From assembly GCA_019358945.1 (NCBI GenBank), contig JAHHIE010000016.1, positions 55,703 through 119,702 on the forward strand: a stretch of 64,000 nucleotides of DNA, written 5' to 3'. Each line of letters starts with the position of its first letter. The first letter of the stretch is position 1. The position numbers and the translations under genes were made by a program. Source of the stretch: Stenomitos rutilans HA7619-LM2. Lineage in GTDB: Bacteria > Cyanobacteriota > Cyanobacteriia > Leptolyngbyales > Leptolyngbyaceae. The notes under the pieces were generated by a model. The model searched no databases and had not been told where the DNA came from. It worked only from the letters and a program-made list of their open reading frames with translations. This document shows, one piece after another, positions 18,101 through 27,042 of the stretch.

Positions 18101-18413
18101 CAACCAGACGCAAGCATTGACTAACCTGGCTCAGTTTAGTCAGGAGCACAAAATTCCACTCATTTTCGTCAACCTACCTCTGACAAGCGACTACCTCGAC
18201 CCAACCCGAAAGCGGCACGAAGAAGCGTTCCAGCAACAAATGCTCCAACTTTCTACCCAGTTAGGCTTTGTCTATCGCGATCTTGAACAAGCGTTTGTGG
18301 CTCGGCCAAACTATTTCTCAGATCCCAGCCACCTAAACCGCTATGGCGCATATGAAGTCTCTCGACGGCTTGCGATGGATGTCATGATTCCCTGGAACCA
18401 GGCTCGGCGGTAG
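15186..18413 (+). CDS. DUF1574 (SGNH-like) membrane protein with four N-terminal repeats
   Basis: A 1075-residue protein. The first 490 residues contain four diverged copies of a 70-100 residue unit with the pattern 'L.V..[E/H]...P....L...I...L..L.......V.[I/V]YG......P.W'. The copies are near 'LYLLFEGQPCPEA', 'LFVACESAYTPDP', 'LHLTCHGTQSSAP' and 'LLHVMGEAPTCPA'. One membrane helix follows (WGTLGLLLVIQSDWLLSRW, about 575-593), then a Pro/Ser linker. The C-terminal DUF1574 domain has an SGNH-type Ser in 'IIGSSRALRGVDP' (about 723), 'FNFGVNGATAQV', and a terminal 'DPSHLNRYGAYEVSRRLA' (Asp/His). SGNH-like domains of this kind act on exported polysaccharides in related systems; that role is inferred here. 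A CCCCACT STRR encodes PTPHSPLPTPP between repeats one and two. Confidence 0.85.
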   Translation: MLDVHGYNASSAHAKRSPTGNGTALLRWLQQQLDVSHLQVKSKVRGNNLYLLFEGQPCPEAAAIVPPLTTALSAATIAPLLPPQSPPIYRVVVYGRVPQQPKPEWAESFMLTVERISSTQSTEPGSPRSLSEIAGFNAQDCNVQASAGLSMLDAARLGQPDAIAHHLSETLSTLGVSVRVRLEKPQVSAQPAPTPHSPLPTPPLAKRLFVACESAYTPDPFLFAELIAQHLRALELKGFQDAVVFGQVAGEASPEWMLRVDLTPPDEMLKAWARWGDVQAITRLLNRVLQAEKVHTSALLKEATLHLTCHGTQSSAPNKLTTIATIVSLLESLSPQGLRATMLYGFAKQDSSADLLSDTTAPAPAWVHWLDLSADPQPQSTLDLAQKGDLDAIAFLLTRMLNPDLDRTLATGGIRVQVRQKSDLLHVMGEAPTCPAQNQMGAAIARFLKPLQIPTITGVRIYGRRSGQKQPLWSYGVDFGARDRLVPEAPPEFAVSDAYVGDLLSPPGALVLRTETPSEASQSFFTTLIESLLQRARQPLVWSQLFIPLDATQRSSPLTHALHAPELTAQRSLKVAAVWGTLGLLLVIQSDWLLSRWIKLASIASSQPAPAVLPSTPPSAAPTAEDSPFARLSLKQSKTGDKTVFNGSSFTQPGTSTEPPFNDSGQEPSNTQIPLPASSPRPKAASLTTGIEAYPTFNSRQLDEKLALYQGYIREYGTPDVLIIGSSRALRGVDPIALQKALADQGYVGTKIFNFGVNGATAQVVDAIVRQLLPVDKLPKLILWADGARAFNSGRPDITYNGMVASDGYRTLAAGKPPIPGTAVAQVPGGVKHVEPAPETSVTEEPPTSLSGGYQTVNQELNRHLMALSALYSQRDQFKTRLRDGLVSLLPQSASNLVLGSTIASNTLSDATSPGAAAANAPASVLSDSQNAIDIDGFLPLANQFNPATYYQKYARVNGDYDSDYDSFGLEGNQTQALTNLAQFSQEHKIPLIFVNLPLTSDYLDPTRKRHEEAFQQQMLQLSTQLGFVYRDLEQAFVARPNYFSDPSHLNRYGAYEVSRRLAMDVMIPWNQARR
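15758..15797. repeat. In-gene heptamer STRR (CCCCACT)n
   Basis: Four or five tandem CCCCACT units lie inside the DUF1574 gene and encode a Pro/Thr/Ser-rich insert (APTPHSPLPTPP) in a linker between two domain repeats. The reading frame stays open because the inserted total is a multiple of three. Confidence 0.8.
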
Positions 18414-18744
18414 TAGAGCGATGCTAGATCGGTTGTAAACGTTCTGGGGTGGTTTATTAGCGGTCAGCAGTCAGCTATCAGCGGTCAGTATGGAAGTTTT
18501 GATACCGATTTAAAGAATGACGGCTACAGATCAATCGGTGGGTAGGGGCAAGGCAATGCCTTGCCCCTACAGAATGTGTCGCATTTTCAATTCAAATTGG
18601 TATGAGTAGCACTAGCTCTTTGAGAGCTACTTCGTAAGTGCGCCGACAAGCTAGAGAGTTTTGAGTTCATTCTGGCTCCTGGCTCCTGAATTCCCCTTCT
18701 GCCCTCTGCTTTTTACCTTTTTACTTCTGCCTTCTGCCTTTTGC
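18414..18744. repeat. Intergenic STRRs and a 29-bp perfect palindrome
   Basis: Between convergent genes. It contains GGTCAGC-type heptamers at about 18458-18488; a perfect palindrome at 18542-18570 with 14-bp arms GTAGGGGCAAGGCA and TGCCTTGCCCCTAC around a single A; and GGCTCCT and CTTCTGC heptamer tracts at about 18670-18745 that reach the stop codon of the next gene. The palindrome is a candidate two-way terminator and belongs to a repeat type common in cyanobacteria. Confidence 0.75.
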
Positions 18745-21700
18745 TCAAAATTGCCGTATCGGGATCGTAATAACGAATGTCGCTCCTTGACCTGGCTCAG
18801 AAAGGCACTGGAGCGTGCCTTTATGTTTTTCAGTCACGATTTGATAGCTGATGGAAAGCCCCATTCCGGTGCCTTTGCCCACTGGCTTAGTGGTAAAGAA
18901 CGGGTCGAATAGTCGTTGCTGCACGTGAGTGGGAATCCCTGAGCCGTTGTCGGCAATTTGAATCGTGATTTGTTGGGCATTTACGAGAGTCGTTTGAATG
19001 GCGATAGTAGGGATGCTGCTTGCTTCAGCATTAAATGACTCTTCTAAGGCATCAATGGCGTTGCTAAGGAGGTTCATAAACACCTGATTCAGTTGTCCGG
19101 CATAGCATTCAACTAGCGGTAACTCACTGTAAGCTTTCGTAATTTCAATGCCGGGATGGTCTGATTTGGCTTTCAGTCGATGTTGCAAAATCATCAATGT
19201 ACTGTCGATGCCATCGTGAATGTTGACTTCTTTCATTTCGGCTTCGTCCATACGCGAGAAGTTTCGCAGGGAGGCCACGATTTTTTGAATGCGATCGGCT
19301 CCCACTTTCATGGAGGTGAGTAGTTTGGGCAGATCGTCGATGAGGAACTCCAGGTCGATCGCAGCGACTTCGTGTTGAATCTCAGGATGGGGCGCAGAAT
19401 AGTGCTGTTGGTAAAGTTGTACAAGCCCTAGCAAGTCTTGAATGTAGGTATCGGCGTGGTTGAGATTACCATAGATGAAGTTGACTGGATTGTTGATTTC
19501 ATGCGCTACGCCTGCGACCAGTTGCCCCAGCCCAGACATTTTTTCGGATTGCACCATTTGCGATTGAGTGCGCTGAAGTTCTTGCAGGGTTTGCTCTAGC
19601 TCGTCTGCCTTTTCCCTCAGTTGGGCTTCCGATCGACGTACCGCCGCTTCTGCGTGATAGCGATCGGTAACGTCGCTGCAAAAGCCAAGCATGGCAAAAA
19701 TTTTGCCCTCTGTATCGTGTAGTGGATTCTTACGACTGTCGAAAATGTGTAGCGATCCATCCGCAGCCGTAGCCGGGTCGTAAGAATTATGAATGGCTTC
19801 ACCTGCGAGAGCGAGCCGATCGTCTGTCCGAAAGCCCCGAATCCCTTTAACAGGATTTCCAAACACGAGTTCTTCAGGGAATCCTAGCTCCAGATCATCT
19901 TTCCCCAGCATGGCTTCCACCGTTTTGCCTACTCCTTCGGCATAGCTACGGTTAACCAAGACGTAGCGAAATTCCTGGTCTTTGGCAAAAATCCATGCTT
20001 GGGTGGAGTTGAGGACGGTTTCTAACAAACGAGACTGGTATTCTCTTTCTTGCAGTGCCTGTTGCAGAGACGCTTCGGCAAGTTTGCGATCGCTGATATC
20101 CAGCACGTTTGCCAGAATCACGGCTTGACTATCCAGTACGATTCTAGTCAGCGTAATATCGACATCAAAAACTCTGTCACGCTTTAGCGTGTTGGCTTTC
20201 CACTCAAAGTGAACCATTTTGCCAGCGATGGCATCTGACCAGAGGGTGTCAAGCAGGTGAAAGGGATTATCAGGCGTAGAACAATCGTTGATCACAGAGA
20301 TAGTCTGCACTTGTTCTTGCCGAATGCCGTAGAGTTCCAAGGCACGGTTGTTGGTATCTAGCACCATGCCCTCTAAGTCATGAATAAAGATGGCACTGTT
20401 CAAACTGTTGAAGACGGTGCGGAGGTTTTGCTCCGAAATTTTTAGCGTCGCTTCAGCACGTTTGCGATCGTCAATATCAGTGCAGGTGCCAACCCACTCA
20501 CGAATACTGCCATCGTCTGCCAAAATGGGCACACCTTGAGCAAAAAAGTAGCGATAACTGCCGTCTACTGCTCGAACGCGATACTCGGTCTTGTAGTAGC
20601 TTTTTGTGTGAACAGCATGATTCCAAACGTGAAGCGTATGGTCTTGATCGTCTGGATGAATCGGCTCTAGCCATCCAAAATCTCTGACTTCCTCAACACT
20701 TTGTCCGGTATACACCCTCCAACTTGGTATGTCCTCAACGCGCCCTTCTGCATCTGTCACCCAAACGATTTGAGCAGTAACAGTTGCTAAAGAGCGGTAC
20801 CGTTCCTCGCTCAGGCGCATCGCATGTTCGGCTTGCTGACGTGCGGCTTCGGTTTGTTTGCGATCGGTAATGTCGTAGCAGGTACCAATCCATTCACGGA
20901 TGCTGCCGTCTTCCGCCAAAATGGGTACACCTTGTACATCAAAGAGACGATAGGAGCCATCGGCTGCCCGAATCCGGTACTCGGTTTTGTAAGAGATGAA
21001 ATTTTCACGGGCATGATTCCAGACTTGCCCGGTACGCTCAAGATCCTCTGGATGCAGCGCTTCTAACCAGCCAAAGTTTTCAAGTTTATCTAGGCTTTGC
21101 CCTGTGTAGGCACACCATTGCGGCGAATCGACACTTTGCCCATCTGGAGTTGCAATCCAGACAATTTGAGACATGACGTTGATCAAGTGACGATACCGCT
21201 CCTCACTCAAGCGCAAAGCCGTTTCAGCATGCTGACGCTCAGCGTCCATGCGCTTGCGATCGCTAATATCAATGACAACCCCATCCCAAAGTATCGCGCC
21301 GTCTGCTTGCCGCTCTGGTCGAGCAATGGATTGCACCCATTTCACGTTTCCAGATGGCGTCACAATGCGAAATTCTTGCTCAAAGGGTGCCAGGGTTGTA
21401 GCTGAGCGAACGACTGCCCGTTCAACTGCGGCTTGATCGTCTGGATGATGCAAGGTATCAAGATTCTGCTTTCCTGTCATCACGGCTGCTGGCTCAAGTT
21501 CATAGAGGTCATAGCAACCAGAGCTAACGTAGGGCGTGGAGTGAGAGCCATCGGGTTCCAGGCGGAATTGGTAAATCATGCCTGGAACGTTGGCAACCAG
21601 GCGTTGAAACCGGGCTTTATGAGTTTGCAAGTCTTCTAACGAGGCTTCTAGCTGCTGGGCGTAAGCCTGCGATCGCTCGTAGAGGCGTGCATTTTCCAGG

Positions 21701-24700
21701 GAAATGGCTGCCTGAGAACAAAGCAGGTTGAGGAGTTCAACCCGATCGCGCGTGAAAGCTCCCGCAACTAGATTGTTTTCCAGATACAGCACACCCAACA
21801 ATTTACCCTGGTGTAGGATGGGCGAACACAGCATACTCCGAACTTGGTTCTGCTGAATGTAGGGGTCAGTTAGCCACTGCGGATGCTGAATCGCATCCGT
21901 AATCAGGGTTGGTCGAAGGGTGCGCTTAACTCCATACACAAGGCTAACGGGAATGTCCTCGCTAGCGGCTTCTACAGGCGTGCTGAAAAGCTGATTGGGA
22001 CAAAATTCTGCGTAGCTAATCGCCTTCAGCATTAAGTGCTCATCTTGTAAAAGCATCAAAACCGCTTTCTCAGCACCAGCACTTTCAATCACCACGTCCA
22101 GTAAGGCGAACACTAACTGATCAAGCTGAATTTCACTGGAAAGCGTTTGAGAAGCTTTCAGCACGGCTGCTAGATCTAATGTTTCCGCAGTGCTGCTGGA
22201 TGAGGTTTTACTCGTGTGCGAGGAGACGGCAAGCAGGGTTTCTGTCACGGTGGATGACGGTTGCTGCTGTTGCAAAATTGCCGCTAAAAGCTGTGGATAG
22301 TCTTTTTCTAGCGCTATTACTTTAGCTTTTGCGCCCCAGCGAACATAGCTGTAATAGGCTTCGGTCATGTACTCCTGCGCCAACCGCTCTTTACCCCAGC
22401 CCAGATAGAATTTTGCGGCCAGTTCGTTGGCGATCGCTTCAATATGGGTAAAGTCACTGTCTTTAGAAGCCGTAATAGCGCGATCGTACAAATCCAGTGC
22501 CTCTAGTGCATTGCCAGAAATCCGTGCCATCTCAGCCGAAAGCAGCAGATACATCGGCAGAGCATTCGCTGGACAGGTATCTGCCCACGTTTTGAGGACG
22601 TGCTGATGTGTTTCTAAAGCAGACTGATGTGTTGCTAAAACAGTCCAGTCGCGATGCTTGGCTTCGGTTCTCGTCATGCTGTAAAGCGCTGTCAGGCTCA
22701 AGGGGTAGTAGAACGAATACTGCATAACGGGAAAAAACCCGGTCATAGCCACCGCCGTCTGCTCAACTTCAACAGCCGCTGCAATGGCTTCTTGATAGCG
22801 ATCGTGAAGGTAGAGCAACTGAATTTTGAGCAGTCCGTAACAGCAGATGCCGTGCTCAAAGGTTTGTTCTTGCCGCCAAGCTTCAATCAGAGGCGTTGAA
22901 TCAGGCTGACTGTTCTCAAGCAAATCAGTAGTTTCAGCTAATGCCTGGAGGTTCAACACCCATTGCTGTTGCAACGTGAAGAGATACAGCAAATTCGGCT
23001 CCTTAATCCGCTGCATATAGTCGAGATATGTCTGGGTTTCGACATAAATATCTGCCAGAGGAGCACCCTTCATCAACAGCGCCCAAATTAAATAACAAAC
23101 GACCCAAACGCCATACAGGTTATCGCCTGTCTCATTGCAAATTTGAAAGGATTGTTGATACAGCGGTAGATTCGTTTTTAAGTGCTGAATATAAGGATTA
23201 ATGGCATGACCAAAGAGATTTCTGATCTTGGCGCTATATTGACTAGTCTTAAAGCATTGATCGAGCTTGAGCGCTAGTTGACCAAACTCAAAAGCGGTTT
23301 GATAATCACCCTGGTTAGCTAACGAAACACCATACAAACAGTAGGCATAGGCAGAACTTTCTGTATTGCCATATTGTAATGACAGATTACACATGAGTAA
23401 AACGCTCAGGTCGTTAATGGCTGCATTGCTTGCCATATAGGAAAGCTCCCACAAGGCGATTAAAAACCTCATGCTGGACTGGTGTTTTTGATCAGTCATC
23501 TCAGGCAGATCAAACAAGGCCATTGGACTGATAGCGTCTAATCTTGATCGAAGTTTCTGACGCTCTGCTTCGGTAAACGATCGCAGTTCTTCAACCGTTT
23601 CTGGCAAGGTAATGCCTAGCAAATTCAACCCACTGATCCCAAGCTTAAGGCTGGCTTGAAAGTTTTCGCCACGACTGGCTCGAAGGGCAATGAAAATGGC
23701 ATATAAGTTGATTTGATCCGCCAACGTTTGAGCTTGACTAAACGCATATTCATAGAGTGCTTCGGCTCGATCAAGATTGCCGACCACATATTGACAATCG
23801 ATACATTCCTGATACAGATCGATCACCAGCTCATAATGCGCTGTCCAAGCATTTTCTGGTAATAGCTTAATACTGAGTTCAAGATGTTTGACAGCCGTTT
23901 GATAGGCTGTAGATAGCTTTGCTTTTTTACCCGCCAGCAGGTTCAACCGAGCCAGTTCCTCTCGTTCTGATGCCTGGGTAATAAGTTCAATGCCTTCATT
24001 TAACTGATTCACCAGATCAAAGATGCGGCGATCCAATGCTTCGAGGGGTGTGTTCTGCCAAAGTAGTTGCCCAATTTTGAGATGCGTGCCCTGCTTTTGG
24101 TCGTCGGGAATTAGAGAGTAGGCAGCTTGTTGAATGCGATCGTGCAAGAAACGATAGCAACAGTTAACCGCTTGAGGATCTGATACTTGACCACATTCTT
24201 CTGAAGGCTGGTAAAACTTGTAAACGTCATTCGTGGGTAGAAGCAACCCTTCTTGCAAAGCTTTCCACAACGCCAGCGCCACTTCAGCCGCTGGTTGCTC
24301 AGCCACGATCGCCAGAGTTGCCAAATCAAATTGAGCACCGACGCAGGCAGCAAGTTTCAGGACATGTTGAGTGGCAGCAGGCAATTTTTGCAGTTGCAGT
24401 GCCATAAACTCAACCACATCATCTGTGAGAGCGAGCGATCGCACCTGAGCGATGTCACATTGCCAATAGCCAAGATGGTGATCAAAGGTGATTAAGCCAT
24501 CCTCATGCAACACCTTGAGAAATTGATTTGTAAAGAACGGATTGCCCTGCGTTTTTTGATACACCAGCTCCGTTAGCGGTAAGGCAAGCGCCTGAGTACA
24601 GCTTAGTGTCTCTGCAATCAGTTGGTTGGTATGGTCTAAACTTAACGGAGCCAGCGTGATTGTGTTGAGTGTGGCATGAGCCTGCTGGATGTCCACCAGA

Positions 24701-26415
24701 GTCAGCATTAAGGGATGTGTCGCTGAGACTTCTCTATCGCGATAGGCCCCAATCATCAGTAGGTGGCCTGTCTCAGACTTGCTCATCAAGAGTTTGATGA
24801 GGTGAAGCGATGCTGAATCTGCCCATTGCAGGTCATCAATGAAGACGACTAACGGATGCTCGGCTGTCGTAAACACCTGAATGAACGTTTGAAACAGCCG
24901 ATTGAATCGGTTCTGGGCAGCGCTACCAGAAAGTTTTAGGACAGCTGGCTGTGAGCCAATAATCTGTTCCAGCTCTGGCACCACATCAATAATGACCTGA
25001 GCATTCTCACCCAGCGCTGATACGATGCACGCTTTCCATTGCGCCAGTTGAGCATCTGACTCGCTAAGCAATTGCGCCATCAAATCACGAAAGGCTTGAA
25101 CCAGCGCACTAAAGGGAATATTGCGTTGAAATTGATCAAACTTGCCCTTGATAAAGTAGCCACGCTGCCGCACGTTTGCTATGCATGTGCCTCGCGCGAT
25201 CGGCTTATGGACTTCATTCACCACAGCGGTTTTGCCAATGCCCGAAAAGCCTGCGACCAGCACAAGTTCGCTCTGTGATGGAGTTGGGAGTCGGGAGTCG
25301 GGAGTTGGGTAAGCGTCTGCCCCATGCTCTATGTCCCGTTCCCCATTCCCTGCTCCTGCCACCCGCTCAAAGGCAGCCAGCAGCGCCGCGACTTCTTGCT
25401 CCCGTCCATAGAGCTTTTCGGGAATGATGAAGCGATCGCTGCGATCGCTTCTGCCCAAAGCAAACCACTCAATCTCGCCTGTTTTCTGGTACTGGGCACA
25501 GCACGTTTCCAGGTCATACTTCAGTCCCAACGCGCTTTGATAGCGATCTTCAGCATTTTTTGCCATTAATTTGGCAATCAAGTCGGACAGAATGGTTGGC
25601 ACCAGTGGGTTAAGACTGTGAATCGTTGGTGGTTGCTTTGCAAGATGGCAATGCACCAACTCCATTGGGTCATGCGATGGAAAGGGCAGTCGCCCGGTCA
25701 ACAATTCGTAGAAGGTTACACCCAAAGCATAAAAATCGCTGCGGTAGTCAATCCCTCGGTTCATGCGTCCTGTCTGTTCAGGAGATAGGTAAGCCAGAGT
25801 TCCTTCCAGCACCTCTGAGCTTTGAATTTCTTGGGTTTCTCTGGGCAAGAGGGTCGAGATCGAAAAGTCGAGTAGCTTGACCTGCCGCGACTCAGGGTGG
25901 ATCAAAATGTTGGATGGCTTGATGTCTTTATGAATAATCCGCTGTTGGTGCAGTAGGTGCAGGGTCTCTACTAGCTGTAGGGCAATGGGAAAAAAGTGAG
26001 CGAGTGAGGTAGGAGCGAAGGGCGTAGAGGCGGCGGGGGAGGCTAGAGAGGCTATGGGCGCGGCGGCGGCAGATGGAAAGAGAACCGCTTCCCCTGCTTC
26101 GCTGCCCTTGCTGCCTTGTTTCATCCACTCACGCAGCGAAATGCCGTCAAAGTCCTCCATAATCAGGGCATAGCCGTTGCGGTAGGATTCCAGGCTGTAG
26201 GGTTGGATGATGCCCGAAATATTCAGATTTTTTGTAATAGTGTATTGGTTGCGGAATTGCACGAGTTCGCTGAAACTAGGGTGCTCGTTCTTGAGTAGCT
26301 TGATCACAACGGGATGTTGGTCTACTTTGCGGATTGCCTGATACACCAGTGTTCTTGTCCCGGTATAAAGCTGCTGAATCAGGCAGTAGTCTGGAAAGTC
26401 ATGCCATTGCTTCAT
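18745..26415 (-). CDS. HstK-type trifunctional Ser/Thr kinase / ATPase / sensor histidine kinase
   Basis: About 2556 residues from ATG 26415 (MKQWHDFPDYCLIQQLY). Domains in order: Ser/Thr kinase with 'IIHKDIKPSNILI' catalytic loop and DFS in place of DFG ('KLLDFSIST'); AAA-type ATPase with Walker A 'GFSGIGKTAVV' and Walker B 'VVFIDDLQWAD'; a long helical region; GAF; five PAS units (the second and third closely similar); histidine kinase with phospho-acceptor 'VAHEINNPVNF' and ATP-binding boxes 'LLSNAIDAL', 'IADNGSGIP', 'GTGMGLSIS'. This matches the cyanobacterial HstK family, which joins eukaryote-type and two-component signalling. Start choice: earlier in-frame ATG 26454 or TTG 26475 lack good ribosome sites. 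An STRR insert (YPTPDSRLPTPS) lies just before Walker A. No receiver is fused; the divergent receiver-AraC gene is a possible partner. Confidence 0.92.
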   Translation of the reverse strand: MKQWHDFPDYCLIQQLYTGTRTLVYQAIRKVDQHPVVIKLLKNEHPSFSELVQFRNQYTITKNLNISGIIQPYSLESYRNGYALIMEDFDGISLREWMKQGSKGSEAGEAVLFPSAAAAPIASLASPAASTPFAPTSLAHFFPIALQLVETLHLLHQQRIIHKDIKPSNILIHPESRQVKLLDFSISTLLPRETQEIQSSEVLEGTLAYLSPEQTGRMNRGIDYRSDFYALGVTFYELLTGRLPFPSHDPMELVHCHLAKQPPTIHSLNPLVPTILSDLIAKLMAKNAEDRYQSALGLKYDLETCCAQYQKTGEIEWFALGRSDRSDRFIIPEKLYGREQEVAALLAAFERVAGAGNGERDIEHGADAYPTPDSRLPTPSQSELVLVAGFSGIGKTAVVNEVHKPIARGTCIANVRQRGYFIKGKFDQFQRNIPFSALVQAFRDLMAQLLSESDAQLAQWKACIVSALGENAQVIIDVVPELEQIIGSQPAVLKLSGSAAQNRFNRLFQTFIQVFTTAEHPLVVFIDDLQWADSASLHLIKLLMSKSETGHLLMIGAYRDREVSATHPLMLTLVDIQQAHATLNTITLAPLSLDHTNQLIAETLSCTQALALPLTELVYQKTQGNPFFTNQFLKVLHEDGLITFDHHLGYWQCDIAQVRSLALTDDVVEFMALQLQKLPAATQHVLKLAACVGAQFDLATLAIVAEQPAAEVALALWKALQEGLLLPTNDVYKFYQPSEECGQVSDPQAVNCCYRFLHDRIQQAAYSLIPDDQKQGTHLKIGQLLWQNTPLEALDRRIFDLVNQLNEGIELITQASEREELARLNLLAGKKAKLSTAYQTAVKHLELSIKLLPENAWTAHYELVIDLYQECIDCQYVVGNLDRAEALYEYAFSQAQTLADQINLYAIFIALRASRGENFQASLKLGISGLNLLGITLPETVEELRSFTEAERQKLRSRLDAISPMALFDLPEMTDQKHQSSMRFLIALWELSYMASNAAINDLSVLLMCNLSLQYGNTESSAYAYCLYGVSLANQGDYQTAFEFGQLALKLDQCFKTSQYSAKIRNLFGHAINPYIQHLKTNLPLYQQSFQICNETGDNLYGVWVVCYLIWALLMKGAPLADIYVETQTYLDYMQRIKEPNLLYLFTLQQQWVLNLQALAETTDLLENSQPDSTPLIEAWRQEQTFEHGICCYGLLKIQLLYLHDRYQEAIAAAVEVEQTAVAMTGFFPVMQYSFYYPLSLTALYSMTRTEAKHRDWTVLATHQSALETHQHVLKTWADTCPANALPMYLLLSAEMARISGNALEALDLYDRAITASKDSDFTHIEAIANELAAKFYLGWGKERLAQEYMTEAYYSYVRWGAKAKVIALEKDYPQLLAAILQQQQPSSTVTETLLAVSSHTSKTSSSSTAETLDLAAVLKASQTLSSEIQLDQLVFALLDVVIESAGAEKAVLMLLQDEHLMLKAISYAEFCPNQLFSTPVEAASEDIPVSLVYGVKRTLRPTLITDAIQHPQWLTDPYIQQNQVRSMLCSPILHQGKLLGVLYLENNLVAGAFTRDRVELLNLLCSQAAISLENARLYERSQAYAQQLEASLEDLQTHKARFQRLVANVPGMIYQFRLEPDGSHSTPYVSSGCYDLYELEPAAVMTGKQNLDTLHHPDDQAAVERAVVRSATTLAPFEQEFRIVTPSGNVKWVQSIARPERQADGAILWDGVVIDISDRKRMDAERQHAETALRLSEERYRHLINVMSQIVWIATPDGQSVDSPQWCAYTGQSLDKLENFGWLEALHPEDLERTGQVWNHARENFISYKTEYRIRAADGSYRLFDVQGVPILAEDGSIREWIGTCYDITDRKQTEAARQQAEHAMRLSEERYRSLATVTAQIVWVTDAEGRVEDIPSWRVYTGQSVEEVRDFGWLEPIHPDDQDHTLHVWNHAVHTKSYYKTEYRVRAVDGSYRYFFAQGVPILADDGSIREWVGTCTDIDDRKRAEATLKISEQNLRTVFNSLNSAIFIHDLEGMVLDTNNRALELYGIRQEQVQTISVINDCSTPDNPFHLLDTLWSDAIAGKMVHFEWKANTLKRDRVFDVDITLTRIVLDSQAVILANVLDISDRKLAEASLQQALQEREYQSRLLETVLNSTQAWIFAKDQEFRYVLVNRSYAEGVGKTVEAMLGKDDLELGFPEELVFGNPVKGIRGFRTDDRLALAGEAIHNSYDPATAADGSLHIFDSRKNPLHDTEGKIFAMLGFCSDVTDRYHAEAAVRRSEAQLREKADELEQTLQELQRTQSQMVQSEKMSGLGQLVAGVAHEINNPVNFIYGNLNHADTYIQDLLGLVQLYQQHYSAPHPEIQHEVAAIDLEFLIDDLPKLLTSMKVGADRIQKIVASLRNFSRMDEAEMKEVNIHDGIDSTLMILQHRLKAKSDHPGIEITKAYSELPLVECYAGQLNQVFMNLLSNAIDALEESFNAEASSIPTIAIQTTLVNAQQITIQIADNGSGIPTHVQQRLFDPFFTTKPVGKGTGMGLSISYQIVTEKHKGTLQCLSEPGQGATFVITIPIRQF
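25275..25350. repeat. In-gene heptamer STRR (GGGAGTC)n
   Basis: Repeated GGGAGTC/GGGAGTT units inside the HstK-type gene encode, on the coding strand, a Pro/Thr/Ser-rich segment (TPDSRLPTPS) between the kinase and ATPase modules. Confidence 0.75.
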
Positions 26416-27042
26416 CTCTCTGTGCCTGCCTTCCAAAGAATAAATTCTCGCCATTTCAGATATATTTCCGAACAACGGTTAAGTTGCTTTTGAGAACAGT
26501 ATTCCCTTAAGAAACTGCGTTTCTACATAAACATTTAAAGTTATAAAAAGTCTTCTGAGCTTTTGTTAGCAGCTACTTAGGTCTTATTTCACTTAAGAAG
26601 CATAATAGTTGAAGGGTTGTGAAACCAGGTCATAAACCTGTTCTAGGGGATGAGAATTGATTAGACAAGCAATGGAAACTAAGATATTTCGATAGGTTTA
26701 ATTTCTCGTTTGGCAGATGCTAAATTGACGAATCGCAATTCAATTGATGAGTTTTGTAGAGTAGCGCTCTTCAAGACCTGCTTGCCTGACAAAAGTCCCG
26801 AAAGACAGATGGTTCCATTGCTCACTGCCCGTGACTGAAAGCTAGGCTAACGGTGTGGAAAGCCTACAGAGGACTTCTTTTTGTGAGTCAGCATTTTCAG
26901 TGCAGGGCGGGGCAGGCGATCGCTGAGAGATGTGTCAAGCAATCAGCCTCAAGACTTGTTAATTGTTACAGTGCGGAGGGAAATCTGTAATGAGTGTTGA
27001 GTCAATTGCTTTGCAGGGATATCAATCAGCAGGAGTCAGGTA
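26416..27042. promoter_or_regulatory. Divergent intergenic region with candidate structured RNA
   Basis: About 620 bp separates the HstK-type gene (minus) from the receiver-AraC gene (plus). It is AT-rich in its left half (for example 26520-26580) and carries no convincing ORF. On the plus strand at 26793-26880 several stems nest inside an AAGTCC/GGACTT outer pair and end at a T-run (separate entry). The ribosome site AGGAG stands before the ATG at 27043. Confidence 0.5.
26793..26881 (+). ncRNA. Candidate structured RNA (multi-stem with closing helix and T-run)
   Basis: The outer helix AAGTCC (26793-26798) pairs with GGACTT (26871-26876), followed directly by CTTTTT. Inside are ATG-GTTC-CAT (26808-26817), TCAC-TGCCC-GTGA (26822-26834) and TAGGCT (26843-26848) with AGCCTA (26861-26866). 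The layout resembles a small multibranched RNA or leader ending in a terminator. It is not a tRNA: the T-loop and a 7-bp loop anticodon arm are missing. No known riboswitch consensus was recognised. Pairings are read by eye. Confidence 0.35.

Noticed and set aside
26793..26876. tRNA-like cloverleaf
   Set aside because: Length and closing helix are suggestive, but there is no T-loop sequence, the acceptor stem is six pairs and no valid anticodon arm forms.
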